DNA from: Vibrio thalassae
GTDB taxonomy: Bacteria > Pseudomonadota > Gammaproteobacteria > Enterobacterales > Vibrionaceae
Direction of reading: 5' to 3'
DNA length: 64,000 bases
Assembly (NCBI RefSeq): GCF_900089835.1
Contig: NZ_OANU01000002.1
Location: 186,001-250,000, forward strand
The notes under the pieces: generated by a model
What the model was told of the DNA's origin: nothing
The model's input: only the letters and a program-made list of their open reading frames with translations
Databases searched by the model: none
Shown here: positions 28,460 through 37,730 of the stretch, piece by piece
Position numbering within the stretch: the first letter of the stretch is position 1
Layout of the letters: the number at the start of each line of letters is the position of its first letter
Position numbers and translations under genes: made by a program

Positions 28460-29065
28460 ATGAACTTATCACAACTGACCTCAGAAAATTTGATCATGTT
28501 GGATGCGGTTTTTGAAGACCGCTTTAGCGCAATTAATGCGCTCACAGATCGTATTGACCAAGCAGGAAAACTGACAAACCGACAGCAGTTTTTAGATGCG
28601 GTTATGCTGCGAGAAGAAGAAGGCCCAACCGCTTTAGGGGAGTACCTTGCTATTCCTCATGGTAAGTCTATTGCCGTTACTGAGCCTGTTTTTGCTTGTG
28701 CGCTGTTGAAAAACGAACTGCAGTGGAAAGGACTAGACGGCGACGAGCCAGTAACTATGATCTTTTTACTCGCAATTCCACCTGCAGAAGCGGGGTCTAC
28801 TCATATGGAAGTGTTGACTACGTTGACATCATCTTTAGTAGAAGATGACTTTCGCGAAGCACTGCAAAATGCGACAAGCCAGCAACAAGTTATGGCACTG
28901 CTCTCCTCAGACGAGGAGAATTTAGAGTCACAACCAGCTGAGACTGAAAACGATGTACCGCCGATGGAACAACCTGAAATGGCACGCGATATCAGTGGTA
29001 AAGCTTACCCTCTAGTCTTAGGTGCTGGCTTGGTAATTTCTGTACTGTTGTTTCTAATGCTCTAA
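28460..29065 (+). CDS. PTS EIIA (fructose/mannitol type) with C-terminal membrane anchor
   Basis: Phosphocarrier that passes phosphate from HPr to the EIIB domain. The EIIA domain covers about residues 5-150 with the active-site histidine H67 in AIPHGKS. It is followed by an acidic, Pro-rich linker (about 150-178) and a hydrophobic helix at 182-201 (YPLVLGAGLVISVLLFLML) ending at the stop codon. EIIA proteins are normally soluble or fused to IIBC, so this tail anchor is unusual and would hold IIA at the membrane near its EIIBC. GGAG six bases before ATG; nine bases after the GH13 gene. Last gene of the operon. Confidence 0.85.
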   Translation: MNLSQLTSENLIMLDAVFEDRFSAINALTDRIDQAGKLTNRQQFLDAVMLREEEGPTALGEYLAIPHGKSIAVTEPVFACALLKNELQWKGLDGDEPVTMIFLLAIPPAEAGSTHMEVLTTLTSSLVEDDFREALQNATSQQQVMALLSSDEENLESQPAETENDVPPMEQPEMARDISGKAYPLVLGAGLVISVLLFLML

Positions 29066-29117
29066 CGACTTACTCATACTTCAGTCGCAGATTGGCTCGT
29101 TACCAACTTCATGAACC

Positions 29118-29144
29118 CAAAAAGGCGCTATTGCGCCTTTTTTG
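29118..29144. terminator. bidirectional terminator between the PTS operon and vpsR
   Basis: AAAAAGGCGC / GCGCCTTTTT stem with a TATT loop between convergent genes; A-run and T-run flank both sides. Confidence 0.9.
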
Positions 29145-29160
29145 CTGAATTAACATAAAC

Positions 29161-30489
29161 CTAAACCGTCTCTTCAGTAATAAGGTTATGTTTATTAAGT
29201 AAACGATACATCGTCGCCCTAGAAATGCCCAACTCTTTGGCAGCTAGTGTAACTTGTCCATTATGGCTATCTAGCACTAAGATCAACGCATCACGCTCAG
29301 AACGTTCTCGAATACTCTTCAAGCTGCGCTTGCCAGAGAAAGTACCGGGCAGCTCAAAATGCTTTTTAGTCAGCACTTCTTCTTCCGTCATCAGCACCGC
29401 ACGTTTCACCTGATTCATCAGCTCTTTCACATTTCCAGGCCAATGGTAATACGTCAGCGTTTTCAGAGCATCATCATCGATAGATTTGACTGGAGAATTA
29501 AACTCTTTAGCAAACTGACCGATATGGTGACTGACCAGCAAACCAATGTCCGTCGCACGCTCTTTAAGGCTTGGTACATTGATACGAAGAACATTTATGC
29601 AATGAAATAGATCTTCGTTGAACATGCCATCGCCTAGTGCTTTTTCAATATCAGATGTATCCGCTGCTAAAATACGCACATCAAATTCTTTGATGCCCTT
29701 AGCCGTCTCTATTTGACCATCTTGATAGAACTTAAGCAGGTTAAGTTGCTGTTTGGGAGGTAAGGTAAAAATGTCATTCAGAACAATGGTTCCGCCCGAG
29801 GCTTGATCTAAAAGCGATGCTCGGTCGGCATCATGCATGCCAAAGAATTCATTTTCAAAACGCGCGTCGGAAAATGCTCGGCAGTTGACGGCGATGAAGG
29901 GTTTTTGAGAACGTGCAGAACAGCGATGAATGGCTTTAGCTACTGACTCCTTGCCTGATCCAACTTCGCCATGAATCATTATACTGACATCGGTGGGGCC
30001 GATGCGTTTTATCTGATCGCGCAATCGTCTAACTGGTAGTGATTGCCCTACCAAACCAAGGTCGTTGTCGTTGCCATTGTGCGGCCATACTTTTTGTTCC
30101 AGTTTTAGCATTCCTAACTGGTGACCAATGGTGCTCATCAAACGCGAGTCGGGAATCGGAGTGGTGAAAAAATCGATACAGAAGTTAACAATAAACTGGC
30201 AGATCGTATCTGAACTCAATTGAGATTCACGAATAAAGGCTATCCAGCGAACCTGCTTGTGGGTACTGACAAGTTTCGCTATCCCATTCAGGCTAAAGTC
30301 GTCTCTTGTTAAGTCTACAATCCCAATACAAGGACCTATCTCTGAAAACAAGGCATCGGCTTTTCGCAAGTCAGAACATTGCGTGCATCGCCACCCTGCC
30401 TGTTCCAATACAGATAGCCATGGCTCATAGGTCCCACCCACTACAACTAAAGAGCCGGGGATAGAATCCATCCGAAACTCGGTTCCCAT
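29161..30489 (-). CDS. vpsR: biofilm regulator VpsR (atypical NtrC-type)
   Basis: In V. cholerae, VpsR binds c-di-GMP and activates vps exopolysaccharide and biofilm genes. Layout: receiver-like domain (1-120) with D59 in GIVDLTRD, an AAA+ domain with Walker A GEVGSGKES, and a C-terminal Fis-type helix-turn-helix (LAAKELGISRATMYRLLNKH). The GAFTGA loop needed for sigma-54 contact is absent: after EFFGMHDA the sequence goes to DRASLLDQASGGTI. This agrees with VpsR working with sigma-70. Length 442 aa; AAAGGA five bases before the ATG. Adjacent to lysS as in V. cholerae. Confidence 0.95.
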   Translation of the reverse strand: MGTEFRMDSIPGSLVVVGGTYEPWLSVLEQAGWRCTQCSDLRKADALFSEIGPCIGIVDLTRDDFSLNGIAKLVSTHKQVRWIAFIRESQLSSDTICQFIVNFCIDFFTTPIPDSRLMSTIGHQLGMLKLEQKVWPHNGNDNDLGLVGQSLPVRRLRDQIKRIGPTDVSIMIHGEVGSGKESVAKAIHRCSARSQKPFIAVNCRAFSDARFENEFFGMHDADRASLLDQASGGTIVLNDIFTLPPKQQLNLLKFYQDGQIETAKGIKEFDVRILAADTSDIEKALGDGMFNEDLFHCINVLRINVPSLKERATDIGLLVSHHIGQFAKEFNSPVKSIDDDALKTLTYYHWPGNVKELMNQVKRAVLMTEEEVLTKKHFELPGTFSGKRSLKSIRERSERDALILVLDSHNGQVTLAAKELGISRATMYRLLNKHNLITEETV

Positions 30490-30652
30490 TACATCATTCC
30501 TTTTATTGCTTTTAGATTCAAATTATTAATTTTATTAAATTCATCTGTTCTATCAAATAGAACTATCGCAATTAACGCAATCGCCACTGTCTCATAAATA
30601 AGACTGGCGCACGATTTATGACTTTCGTATCAACATTTATGGAAATTTGGCA

Positions 30653-30678
30653 TGAAAAAAGCCTCTCCGAAGAGAGGC
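30653..30678 (-). terminator. terminator of lysS
   Basis: GCCTCTC (30661-30667) pairs with GAGAGGC (30672-30678); the leftward T-run is seen as A-rich 30654-30660. Confidence 0.9.
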
Positions 30679-30705
30679 TTTGCTCGAATAAGTTAAGGTG
30701 TCAGC

Positions 30706-32223
30706 TTATTGCTGTGGACGCATTGCTGGGAACAGAATCACGTCACGAATTGTGTGAGTATTGGTAAATAGCATTGCTAAACGATCAATACCAATACCTT
30801 GACCCGCTGTTGGCGGTAAGCCGTGTTCTAACGCAGTGATGTAGTCTGCATCGTAGTACATCGCTTCGTCATCACCTGCATCTTTTGCATCAACTTGTGC
30901 TTTAAAGCGAGCGTCTTGGTCTTCTGCATCGTTAAGCTCAGAGAATCCATTAGCTACTTCACGACCACCGATAAAGAACTCGAAACGGTCAGTAAAGAAT
31001 GGATTGTCATCGCTACGACGTGCTAGCGGTGAGATATCCGCTGGGTAGCCTGTGATGAAAGTTGGCTGAATCAGTTTTGGTTCTGCCGTTTCACCAAAGA
31101 TTTCCTCTAGAAGCTGACCACATGTCCAGAACGTTTCCACTTCAACGTGTACTGATTTCGCGATAGAAACCATAAGATCACGATTAGTTAGGTCTTCTTC
31201 TGTTAGCGCTTGAATTTGCTCATGCTCAGGGTTGTAGTGTTTGATCGCATCAAACATGCTCATACGAGCATATTTACCACCAAATTCTACCGTCTCATCA
31301 CCGTAAGGCATTGAAGTAGAACCTAGAACATCCATCGCAACTGTGCTTAGCATTTCTTCAGTCAGATCCATCAAATCTTTGTAGTCTGCGTAAGCTTGGT
31401 AGAATTCCATCATTGTGAATTCTGGGTTGTGACGAGGAGAAAGACCTTCGTTACGGAAGTTACGGTTGATCTCGAATACACGATCAAAACCACCAACAAC
31501 GAGGCGCTTCAGATAAAGTTCTGGAGCAACACGTAGGTACATGTCGATATCCAAGGCATTGTGGTGTGTCACAAATGGACGAGCTGTCGCGCCACCAGGG
31601 ATCACGTGCATCATTGGTGTTTCCACTTCTAGGTAGCCTTTTGAGCTCATGAAGTTACGAATCGCAGACACAAGTTTAGAACGCACGATGAATGCTTGAC
31701 GAGAATCTTCGTTGACGATCAAGTCAACATAACGTTGACGATAACGCATCTCTTGGTCAGTTAGACCGTGGAACTTCTCTGGAAGTGGACGCAGTGCTTT
31801 CGTTAGCAACTCGTACTCTTCCATGTTTACATAAAGATCGCCTTTACCTGATTTGTGAAGCGCGCCTTTTACACCGACAATATCACCGATGTCTAAACCT
31901 TGGTATTTTTCTTTAAGTTCTTTCTGAACATCTTTCGCTGCGTATGCTTGGATACGACCAGAAGTTTCTTGAATCACAAGGAATGGGCCACGTTTTGCCA
32001 TGATACGGCCAGCAATTGACACGACATGGTTCAGTGCTTCCAGCTCTTCCTTGCTCTTTTCACCAAATTCTTTTTGCAGATCACCAGCAAGCGCATCACG
32101 ACGGAAATCGTTCGGATGTCCGTTCGCCTTGCAGCTCTTTCGGATTTGTTCCAATTTAGCGCGGCGCTCAGCAATCAGCTTGTTTTCTTCTTGTAGGTTT
32201 TCATTTTGAACATCATCAGTCAT
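30706..32223 (-). CDS. lysS: lysyl-tRNA synthetase (class II)
   Basis: Charges tRNA-Lys. An N-terminal OB-fold anticodon-binding domain (about 60-150) is followed by the class II core. Motif 2 is [20 protein letters not shown] and motif 3 is [13 protein letters not shown]. Length 505 aa. It lies 34 bases downstream of prfB and closes the xerD-dsbC-recJ-prfB-lysS block, the same order as in E. coli. Confidence 0.98.
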   Translation of the reverse strand: MTDDVQNENLQEENKLIAERRAKLEQIRKSCKANGHPNDFRRDALAGDLQKEFGEKSKEELEALNHVVSIAGRIMAKRGPFLVIQETSGRIQAYAAKDVQKELKEKYQGLDIGDIVGVKGALHKSGKGDLYVNMEEYELLTKALRPLPEKFHGLTDQEMRYRQRYVDLIVNEDSRQAFIVRSKLVSAIRNFMSSKGYLEVETPMMHVIPGGATARPFVTHHNALDIDMYLRVAPELYLKRLVVGGFDRVFEINRNFRNEGLSPRHNPEFTMMEFYQAYADYKDLMDLTEEMLSTVAMDVLGSTSMPYGDETVEFGGKYARMSMFDAIKHYNPEHEQIQALTEEDLTNRDLMVSIAKSVHVEVETFWTCGQLLEEIFGETAEPKLIQPTFITGYPADISPLARRSDDNPFFTDRFEFFIGGREVANGFSELNDAEDQDARFKAQVDAKDAGDDEAMYYDADYITALEHGLPPTAGQGIGIDRLAMLFTNTHTIRDVILFPAMRPQQ

Positions 32224-32257
32224 TTTCGATGTATCCCGTTTTAAATTGGTGAAAAGC

Positions 32258-33356
32258 TTAAAGGCCTGATTTAAGGCTAGCTTCGATAAACTTGTCTAGA
32301 TCGCCATCAAGTACTGCTTGAGTGTTACGATTTTCGACACCTGTACGTAAGTCTTTGATACGCGAGTCATCTAAAACGTACGAACGAATTTGGCTACCCC
32401 AGCCGATGTCAGATTTCGCATCTTCGTTCGCTTGCTTCTCTGCGTTTTGCTTTTGAAGCTCAAATTCGAACAGTTTGGCACGAAGCTGTTTCATCGCTTG
32501 GTCTTTGTTCTTGTGCTGAGAACGGTCATTCTGACATTGCACCACGATGTTGGTTGGCACGTGAGTAATACGTACCGCAGACTCTGTGGTATTTACGTGC
32601 TGACCACCAGCACCAGACGCACGATATACGTCAATGCGAAGATCGGCAGGGTTAATATCGATTTGAATATTGTCATCAATCTCAGGATAGACAAATGCAG
32701 AAGCAAATGAAGTATGACGGCGACCGCTAGAATCGAATGGTGATTTACGCACTAAACGGTGTACACCCGTTTCAGTACGAAGCCAACCGTAAGCGTACTC
32801 ACCAGAGACTTTCACTGTTGCGCCTTTAAGACCAGCAACTTCACCTTCAGACACTTCGATCACTTCGGTCTTGAAGCCTTTTGCTTCAGCCCAACGCAAA
32901 TACATGCGTAGCATCATGTTAGTCCAGTCCTGCGCTTCTGTACCACCAGAGCCAGACTGTAAATCGATATAACAATCTGATGCGTCATGATCGCCAGAGA
33001 ACATACGACGGAACTCAAGCTTAGCCAGCTTGGTTTCCAGTTCAGCAAGTTCCGGCTCAATTTCGTCGAAGGTTTCTTGATCTTCTTCTTCAACCGCAAG
33101 CTCTAATAGGCCGTCAACATCCTCAACACCTTGGTCAAGTTGGTCGATAGTCTCTACCACTGCTTCTAGTGATGCACGCTCTTTACCTAGCGCTTGAGCA
33201 CGCTCTGGTTCATTCCATACATCCGGTTGTTCAAGTTCTGCATTAACTTCTTCTAGACGCTCTTTCTTGGCGTCATAGTCAAAGATACCCCCTCAGGATA
33301 TTAGTGCGCTCAGTCACATCCTGTAGGCGGTTTTTAATTGGATTGATTTCAAACAT
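32258..33356 (-). CDS. prfB: peptide chain release factor 2 with programmed +1 frameshift
   Basis: RF2 releases peptides at UGA and UAA. Reading leftward, the gene starts at ATG 33356 ([13 protein letters not shown]). After 25 codons it reaches an in-frame TGA at 33281-33279 in the context AGGGGG-TAT-CTT-TGA-C, the classic autoregulatory slippage site with its internal Shine-Dalgarno. Skipping one base (33281) continues at GAC (33280) to the stop at 32258, giving 365 aa in total. GGQ is present in [14 protein letters not shown] and the anticodon-like tripeptide SPF in [12 protein letters not shown] plain ORF call starting at 33160 would miss the N-terminus. Confidence 0.98.
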
Positions 33357-33460
33357 ATTTGCTCAGCATTTATGAGTAGAATTTAACCGAAGAATTCTAC
33401 TCAAAAATGTGACGAAGATACAGAAAAATATCGAACTTCCTTGACCTAAAATAGCCAGCT

Positions 33461-35200
33461 CTAGCGAGGTTCTATATGGTCTACCATCAACTGTAACGAT
33501 TGGTTTCCGCGAAATTCGTTAATGTCCAATTTATATGCCAACGTAACCGTTTTCACTGAGGCATCTGGCCAACGGCGTAAATCTACGTTGAAGGCGATCG
33601 CATCTAACATAATATTGCTACCAAACCCTTTATGCATAGGTTCAACCATCAACTTAAGGTGCTTTTCGCCCACCAGTTTTTGATGCAATACTTTAAATTC
33701 ACCATCAAATAGCGGATCAGGAAAAGCTTGCCCCCACGGCCCACCAGCGCGAAGCAGCTCCGCTGTGTGCATTGAAAACTCTTCAGGTGTTAATTCGCCA
33801 TCGGACAAAATGATGCCTTTAAGTGCGGTATCCCCTAACTCAGCACGAACCACTGCATCGAACAGCTTACTAAAACGTTCGTAGTCTTTCTCCATGATAG
33901 TCAGACCAGCCGCCATCGCGTGCCCACCAAACTTCAAAATAAGTCCTGGATTTTGTGTATCGATTCGATCTAAGGCATCGCGCATATGCAGCCCTTGAAT
34001 AGAGCGGCATGAGCCTTTGATAGTGCCTTCACCACCATCAGCAAAGGCGATCACTGGTCGATGGAATTTATCCTTGATCCGCGAAGCCAGAATACCTATC
34101 ACCCCTTGGTGCCAATCTCGCTGAAACAGAGCCAAACCGTAAGGAAGCTCAGATTTATCGCTGATCTGCAAGCGTTCACAAAACGCCAGCGCCTCTTGTT
34201 TCATGCCCTCTTCAATATCTTTACGAGTTTGGTTTAAGCCATCCAATTCGCTCGCCATACGTCGCGCTGCATGGATGTTATCGGACATCAACAACTCAAC
34301 GCCAAACGACATATCATCAAGTCGCCCTGCGGCATTAATTCTTGGCCCTAACGCAAAACCAAAATCTGATGCGACCAACTTGCGTGCATCACGTTTGGCG
34401 ATTTCAATTAACGCTTGTATCCCCGGGCGAGCCTTGCCGGCACGAATGCGCTGCAAACCTTGATGAACCAAAATACGATTGTTTTCATCTAAAGGGACCA
34501 CATCCGCTACCGTACCAAGGGCGACCAAATCAATCAGCTCCATGAGCTTGGGTTCAGCCATGCCTTGCTCGGCAAACCAACCTTGTTTGCGCATAAACAC
34601 ACACAGCGCCATCATTAAGTAAAAGGCTACCCCTACACCGGCTAATGCTTTCGAAGGAAAACCGCATTCGTTAAGGTTGGGGTTAACCATAGCATCGACA
34701 TTGGGCAACTCTGCCCCAGGTAAGTGATGGTCAGTCACCAAAACTTGTAAGCCATTGTCTTTCGCGTACTGGACACCCGAAATAGAGGACACGCCATTAT
34801 CAACGGTCATGATCACTTCAGCCCCAATTTCAATGGCTTGGTCAACGACTTCCGGACTTAAACCGTAACCATCTTCAAAACGATTGGGGACAAGGTAATC
34901 AACGTTTCGACTGCCCAGCATCCGAAGAGCTAGAACAGACAGCGCTGAACTCGTCGCGCCATCAGCATCAAAATCTCCGACAACAATAATGCGCTTTTGC
35001 TGCTTGATTGCCTCGAATAACAAGGCGACAGCAGCGTCAATGCCCGCAAGCTGTTGATAAGAAATTAGGCCACGCGCGGTTTTCTCTAGCTGAGCAACAT
35101 CAGTGACACCTCGTGATAAATACAGGCGTCTTAATAGCGGTGGAATGGAATCAGGTAAAGCAGATATATCGACTTCGGGACGGCGTTGGATTTCTATCAT
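33461..35200 (-). CDS. recJ: single-stranded-DNA exonuclease RecJ
   Basis: 5'-3' ssDNA exonuclease in mismatch repair, base excision and RecF recombination. DHH-family motifs are visible: DFDADGATSS (motif I), VDNGVS (motif II) and VTDHHLPG (motif III), then the DHHA1 domain with GGHAMAAGL. The ATG at 35200 gives 579 aa; an in-frame TTG two codons upstream is the alternative, and neither has a strong ribosome-binding site. A terminator-like hairpin sits just upstream, between dsbC and recJ. Confidence 0.97.
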   Translation of the reverse strand: MIEIQRRPEVDISALPDSIPPLLRRLYLSRGVTDVAQLEKTARGLISYQQLAGIDAAVALLFEAIKQQKRIIVVGDFDADGATSSALSVLALRMLGSRNVDYLVPNRFEDGYGLSPEVVDQAIEIGAEVIMTVDNGVSSISGVQYAKDNGLQVLVTDHHLPGAELPNVDAMVNPNLNECGFPSKALAGVGVAFYLMMALCVFMRKQGWFAEQGMAEPKLMELIDLVALGTVADVVPLDENNRILVHQGLQRIRAGKARPGIQALIEIAKRDARKLVASDFGFALGPRINAAGRLDDMSFGVELLMSDNIHAARRMASELDGLNQTRKDIEEGMKQEALAFCERLQISDKSELPYGLALFQRDWHQGVIGILASRIKDKFHRPVIAFADGGEGTIKGSCRSIQGLHMRDALDRIDTQNPGLILKFGGHAMAAGLTIMEKDYERFSKLFDAVVRAELGDTALKGIILSDGELTPEEFSMHTAELLRAGGPWGQAFPDPLFDGEFKVLHQKLVGEKHLKLMVEPMHKGFGSNIMLDAIAFNVDLRRWPDASVKTVTLAYKLDINEFRGNQSLQLMVDHIEPR

Positions 35201-35204
35201 AAAC

Positions 35205-35230
35205 AAAAATGGGCTCGTAATATCGAGCCC
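35205..35230 (-). terminator. terminator-like hairpin between dsbC and recJ
   Basis: GGGCTCG (35211-35217) pairs with CGAGCCC (35224-35230), with leftward T-run ATTTTTG. It overlaps the recJ initiation region, so it probably attenuates recJ transcription and may also occlude its start. Confidence 0.7.
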
Positions 35231-35242
35231 TTATCCTAATAA

Positions 35243-36028
35243 TTATTTGATTTGCTCTAGGCGCTTAAGAAGCTCAGCAGGTGGTAAATACCCTCCTACC
35301 ATCTCACCGTTTGGTAAGAAAATAGCTGGGGTACCACTAATACCTAACTCACGACCTAGATTGTAGTGTTTGACAATGGTCTCTTTGCATTGTGCTAAAT
35401 CGCCTTCTGACTTGGGTTCTTGACGATTGACTTTGACATCGTGCATCGCGGCGGCAGGATCATCAGAACACCAAATTTTTGCCATTTGCTCGGCAACCTG
35501 CCCCGTAGCACCTTGACGTGGGTAAGCAAGATAACGAACCGTAATACCTAGGTCGTTATAACCCTGCATTTGACTATGAAGACGAACACAATAACCACAT
35601 GTGATATCGGTAAAAATGTTCACCACATACTTTTCATCTTTTGCTTTGTACTCGATCATGCTGTCGCTGAACTTAGCAATTTTTTCAGCATTAATCGGAG
35701 CCTGACGCTCAGCAATGATGTCTTTGTAATTTCCGTTATCATCCAAAGAATAGAGCGTACCAGCAATAAAATGATCACCGCTTGGAGCAGCAAATAGAAC
35801 ACCACCTTCGGTGCGTACTTCAACTAACCCATTAATATCTGAGGCAACGATGTCATCAACTTGGATTCCTATCTTGGCAAACCTCGCCTTGATTGCGGCC
35901 TCATCGGCTTGTACGGCTGCTACCGAGACAGTTTCCGCTTTCTGAGGAGTTGATTGTGTTTCTTCCGCACCGCAAGCAGTAACAAAAAAAGGAAGAGTAA
36001 GTAAAGTCAAACGGCGCATTACGCTCAT
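35243..36028 (-). CDS. dsbC: thiol:disulfide interchange protein DsbC, possibly lipid-anchored
   Basis: Periplasmic disulfide isomerase, kept reduced by DsbD. A short signal sequence leads to an N-terminal dimerisation domain and a thioredoxin-fold domain with the active site CGYC (FTDITCGYCVRLHSQ) and cis-proline SGTPAIF. The ATG at 36028 has AAGGTG upstream and gives 261 aa. The signal ends LPFFVTAC, matching the lipobox consensus with C19 and a +2 glycine, so the mature protein may be an outer-membrane-anchored lipoprotein rather than soluble as in E. coli. Between xerD and recJ as in E. coli. Confidence 0.95.
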   Translation of the reverse strand: MSVMRRLTLLTLPFFVTACGAEETQSTPQKAETVSVAAVQADEAAIKARFAKIGIQVDDIVASDINGLVEVRTEGGVLFAAPSGDHFIAGTLYSLDDNGNYKDIIAERQAPINAEKIAKFSDSMIEYKAKDEKYVVNIFTDITCGYCVRLHSQMQGYNDLGITVRYLAYPRQGATGQVAEQMAKIWCSDDPAAAMHDVKVNRQEPKSEGDLAQCKETIVKHYNLGRELGISGTPAIFLPNGEMVGGYLPPAELLKRLEQIK

Positions 36029-36058
36029 TAAAATCACCTTTGTATAAAAAACGTTAAG

Positions 36059-36967
36059 TTAAGCCCTTGGATGATGCTGGCTATGAATATTTTTCAGTCG
36101 CTCTGTTGCTACGTGAGTATAAATTTGTGTTGTCGATAAGTCACTATGCCCCAACAACATCTGTACGACACGAAGGTCGGCCCCATAGTTCAGTAAATGT
36201 GTCGCAAAAGCATGTCTTAATACGTGTGGTGACAGTAATTCAGTATCAATGTCCGCCAACACAGCATAAAACTTAATACGATGCCAAAAGGTCTGTCTGG
36301 TCATCTGCCTTGCACGTTTACTCGGAAATACCACATCCGAGGTTTTATCCCCCAGTAAACTAGGCCGACCCTTGTCGATGAACTCACCGATCCAGTCAAT
36401 GGCATTTTCACCCATAGGGACCAAACGCTCTTTATTCCCCTTACCAACGACTCGAACTACACCTTGACGTAAACTGATATTCTCCATCGTCAGGCTCACT
36501 AACTCCGTCACACGCAATCCCGTTGCGTACAACAGCTCCAACATGGCTTTATCGCGCAGTTCAATCGGGTCATTAGGATCAGGGGCTTCGAGTAATGCAG
36601 TCACTTGATCTTCTGTTAAGTCTTTAGGTAATCGTTTTGGCAACTTCGGACTGACCAACAATGCTGTAGGATCATCCGAACGTATTTTTTCACGATGAAG
36701 GTATTGGAACAGACGGCGAATCGCAGAGAGCATTCTTGCACGAGAACTTTGTTGGTAGTTTTCATCCATCAACCACGTTTGATACTCCTGCAACCCCGAG
36801 AAACTAATAAAGTCCAAACGGTAGTTCTGTTCATTCATCCATTTCAATAACTTAAATAGATCATTGCGATATGAAGAGAGTGTATTTTCTGACAAACCTC
36901 TTTCCATCCACATGGAATCTAGAAACTGTTCCACTAAGCCCTGATCTTGGATATTTACGTCGCTCAC
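36059..36967 (-). CDS. xerD: site-specific tyrosine recombinase XerD
   Basis: Partner of XerC at dif; resolves chromosome dimers under FtsK control. Catalytic residues: Arg in [10 protein letters not shown], His-x-x-Arg in [10 protein letters not shown], His in LLGHSDLST and nucleophile Tyr in TQIYTHVA. N-terminal SAM-like core-binding domain precedes. The start lies in three tandem GTGs (36973, 36970, 36967); AGAGG is best spaced for the third, giving 302 aa. Divergent from fldB. Confidence 0.97.
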   Translation of the reverse strand: MSDVNIQDQGLVEQFLDSMWMERGLSENTLSSYRNDLFKLLKWMNEQNYRLDFISFSGLQEYQTWLMDENYQQSSRARMLSAIRRLFQYLHREKIRSDDPTALLVSPKLPKRLPKDLTEDQVTALLEAPDPNDPIELRDKAMLELLYATGLRVTELVSLTMENISLRQGVVRVVGKGNKERLVPMGENAIDWIGEFIDKGRPSLLGDKTSDVVFPSKRARQMTRQTFWHRIKFYAVLADIDTELLSPHVLRHAFATHLLNYGADLRVVQMLLGHSDLSTTQIYTHVATERLKNIHSQHHPRA

Positions 36968-37123
36968 CACCACCTCTTGGATGTTTATACAGTACTTTTA
37001 ACAGAGTATGCGAGAAGAAACGATAATGCCATAAAAAACCCATTGAAGATGAATAAGCGCTGCAAAGATGTCCAGATTAAGGGTAGAATCTCGAACAATA
37101 TAGGACGACAGCAAGAAAGAATG

Positions 37124-37642
37124 ATGAAAATAGGTTTATTTTACGGTTCGTCAACCTGCTATACCGAAATGGCATCAGAAAAGATTCGCGAAATCATAGG
37201 CCCAGATATCGTCGATATTTTTAACGTCAAAGATACGCCTATTTCTCAGATGAGCGAGTATGACTTATTGATTCTCGGCATCTCTACTTGGGATTTTGGC
37301 GAGATTCAAGAAGATTGGGGCGTAATTTGGGACCAAGTTTCCGATGTTTCACTACAAGGTAAAGTCGTTGCTTTGTTCGGCCTTGGTGATCAAGAAGGTT
37401 ACGGTGAGTGGTATCTTGATGCTATGGGTCTGCTCCACGATGAACTCAAGGCGACAGGTGCAACATTCATTGGTTACTGGCCGAATGTAGGGTACGAATT
37501 CGATGCCTCAAAGGCATTGACTAAAGACGGCAGTCAATTTGTTGGTTTAGCACTGGATGAAGATTCTCAGTACGAACTCAGTGATGAACGTATCGCGACG
37601 TGGTGTGAACAGATTTTGGTAGAATATCAACACTTACTTTAA
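37124..37642 (+). CDS. fldB: flavodoxin FldB
   Basis: FMN-binding electron carrier, 172 aa. The phosphate loop [13 protein letters not shown] and flavin-stacking segments [12 protein letters not shown] and [18 protein letters not shown] are canonical for long-chain flavodoxins of the FldB type. Tandem ATGs at 37121 and 37124; I use the second. Divergent from xerD, the same arrangement as in E. coli, where fldB is SoxRS-controlled; I see no clear Sox box here. Confidence 0.95.
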   Translation: MKIGLFYGSSTCYTEMASEKIREIIGPDIVDIFNVKDTPISQMSEYDLLILGISTWDFGEIQEDWGVIWDQVSDVSLQGKVVALFGLGDQEGYGEWYLDAMGLLHDELKATGATFIGYWPNVGYEFDASKALTKDGSQFVGLALDEDSQYELSDERIATWCEQILVEYQHLL

Positions 37643-37668
37643 GCCCTACCCACTCAACACCAATGCAC

Positions 37669-37705
37669 AAAAAAAAATGGCGCTTCCAAAGAAGCGCCAT
37701 TTTTA
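37669..37705. terminator. bidirectional terminator between fldB and brnQ
   Basis: ATGGCGCTTC / GAAGCGCCAT with a CAAA loop, A-run on the left and five Ts on the right; between convergent genes. Confidence 0.92.
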
Positions 37706-37730
37706 TCATCAAAGTATTCACCAAGATTTG

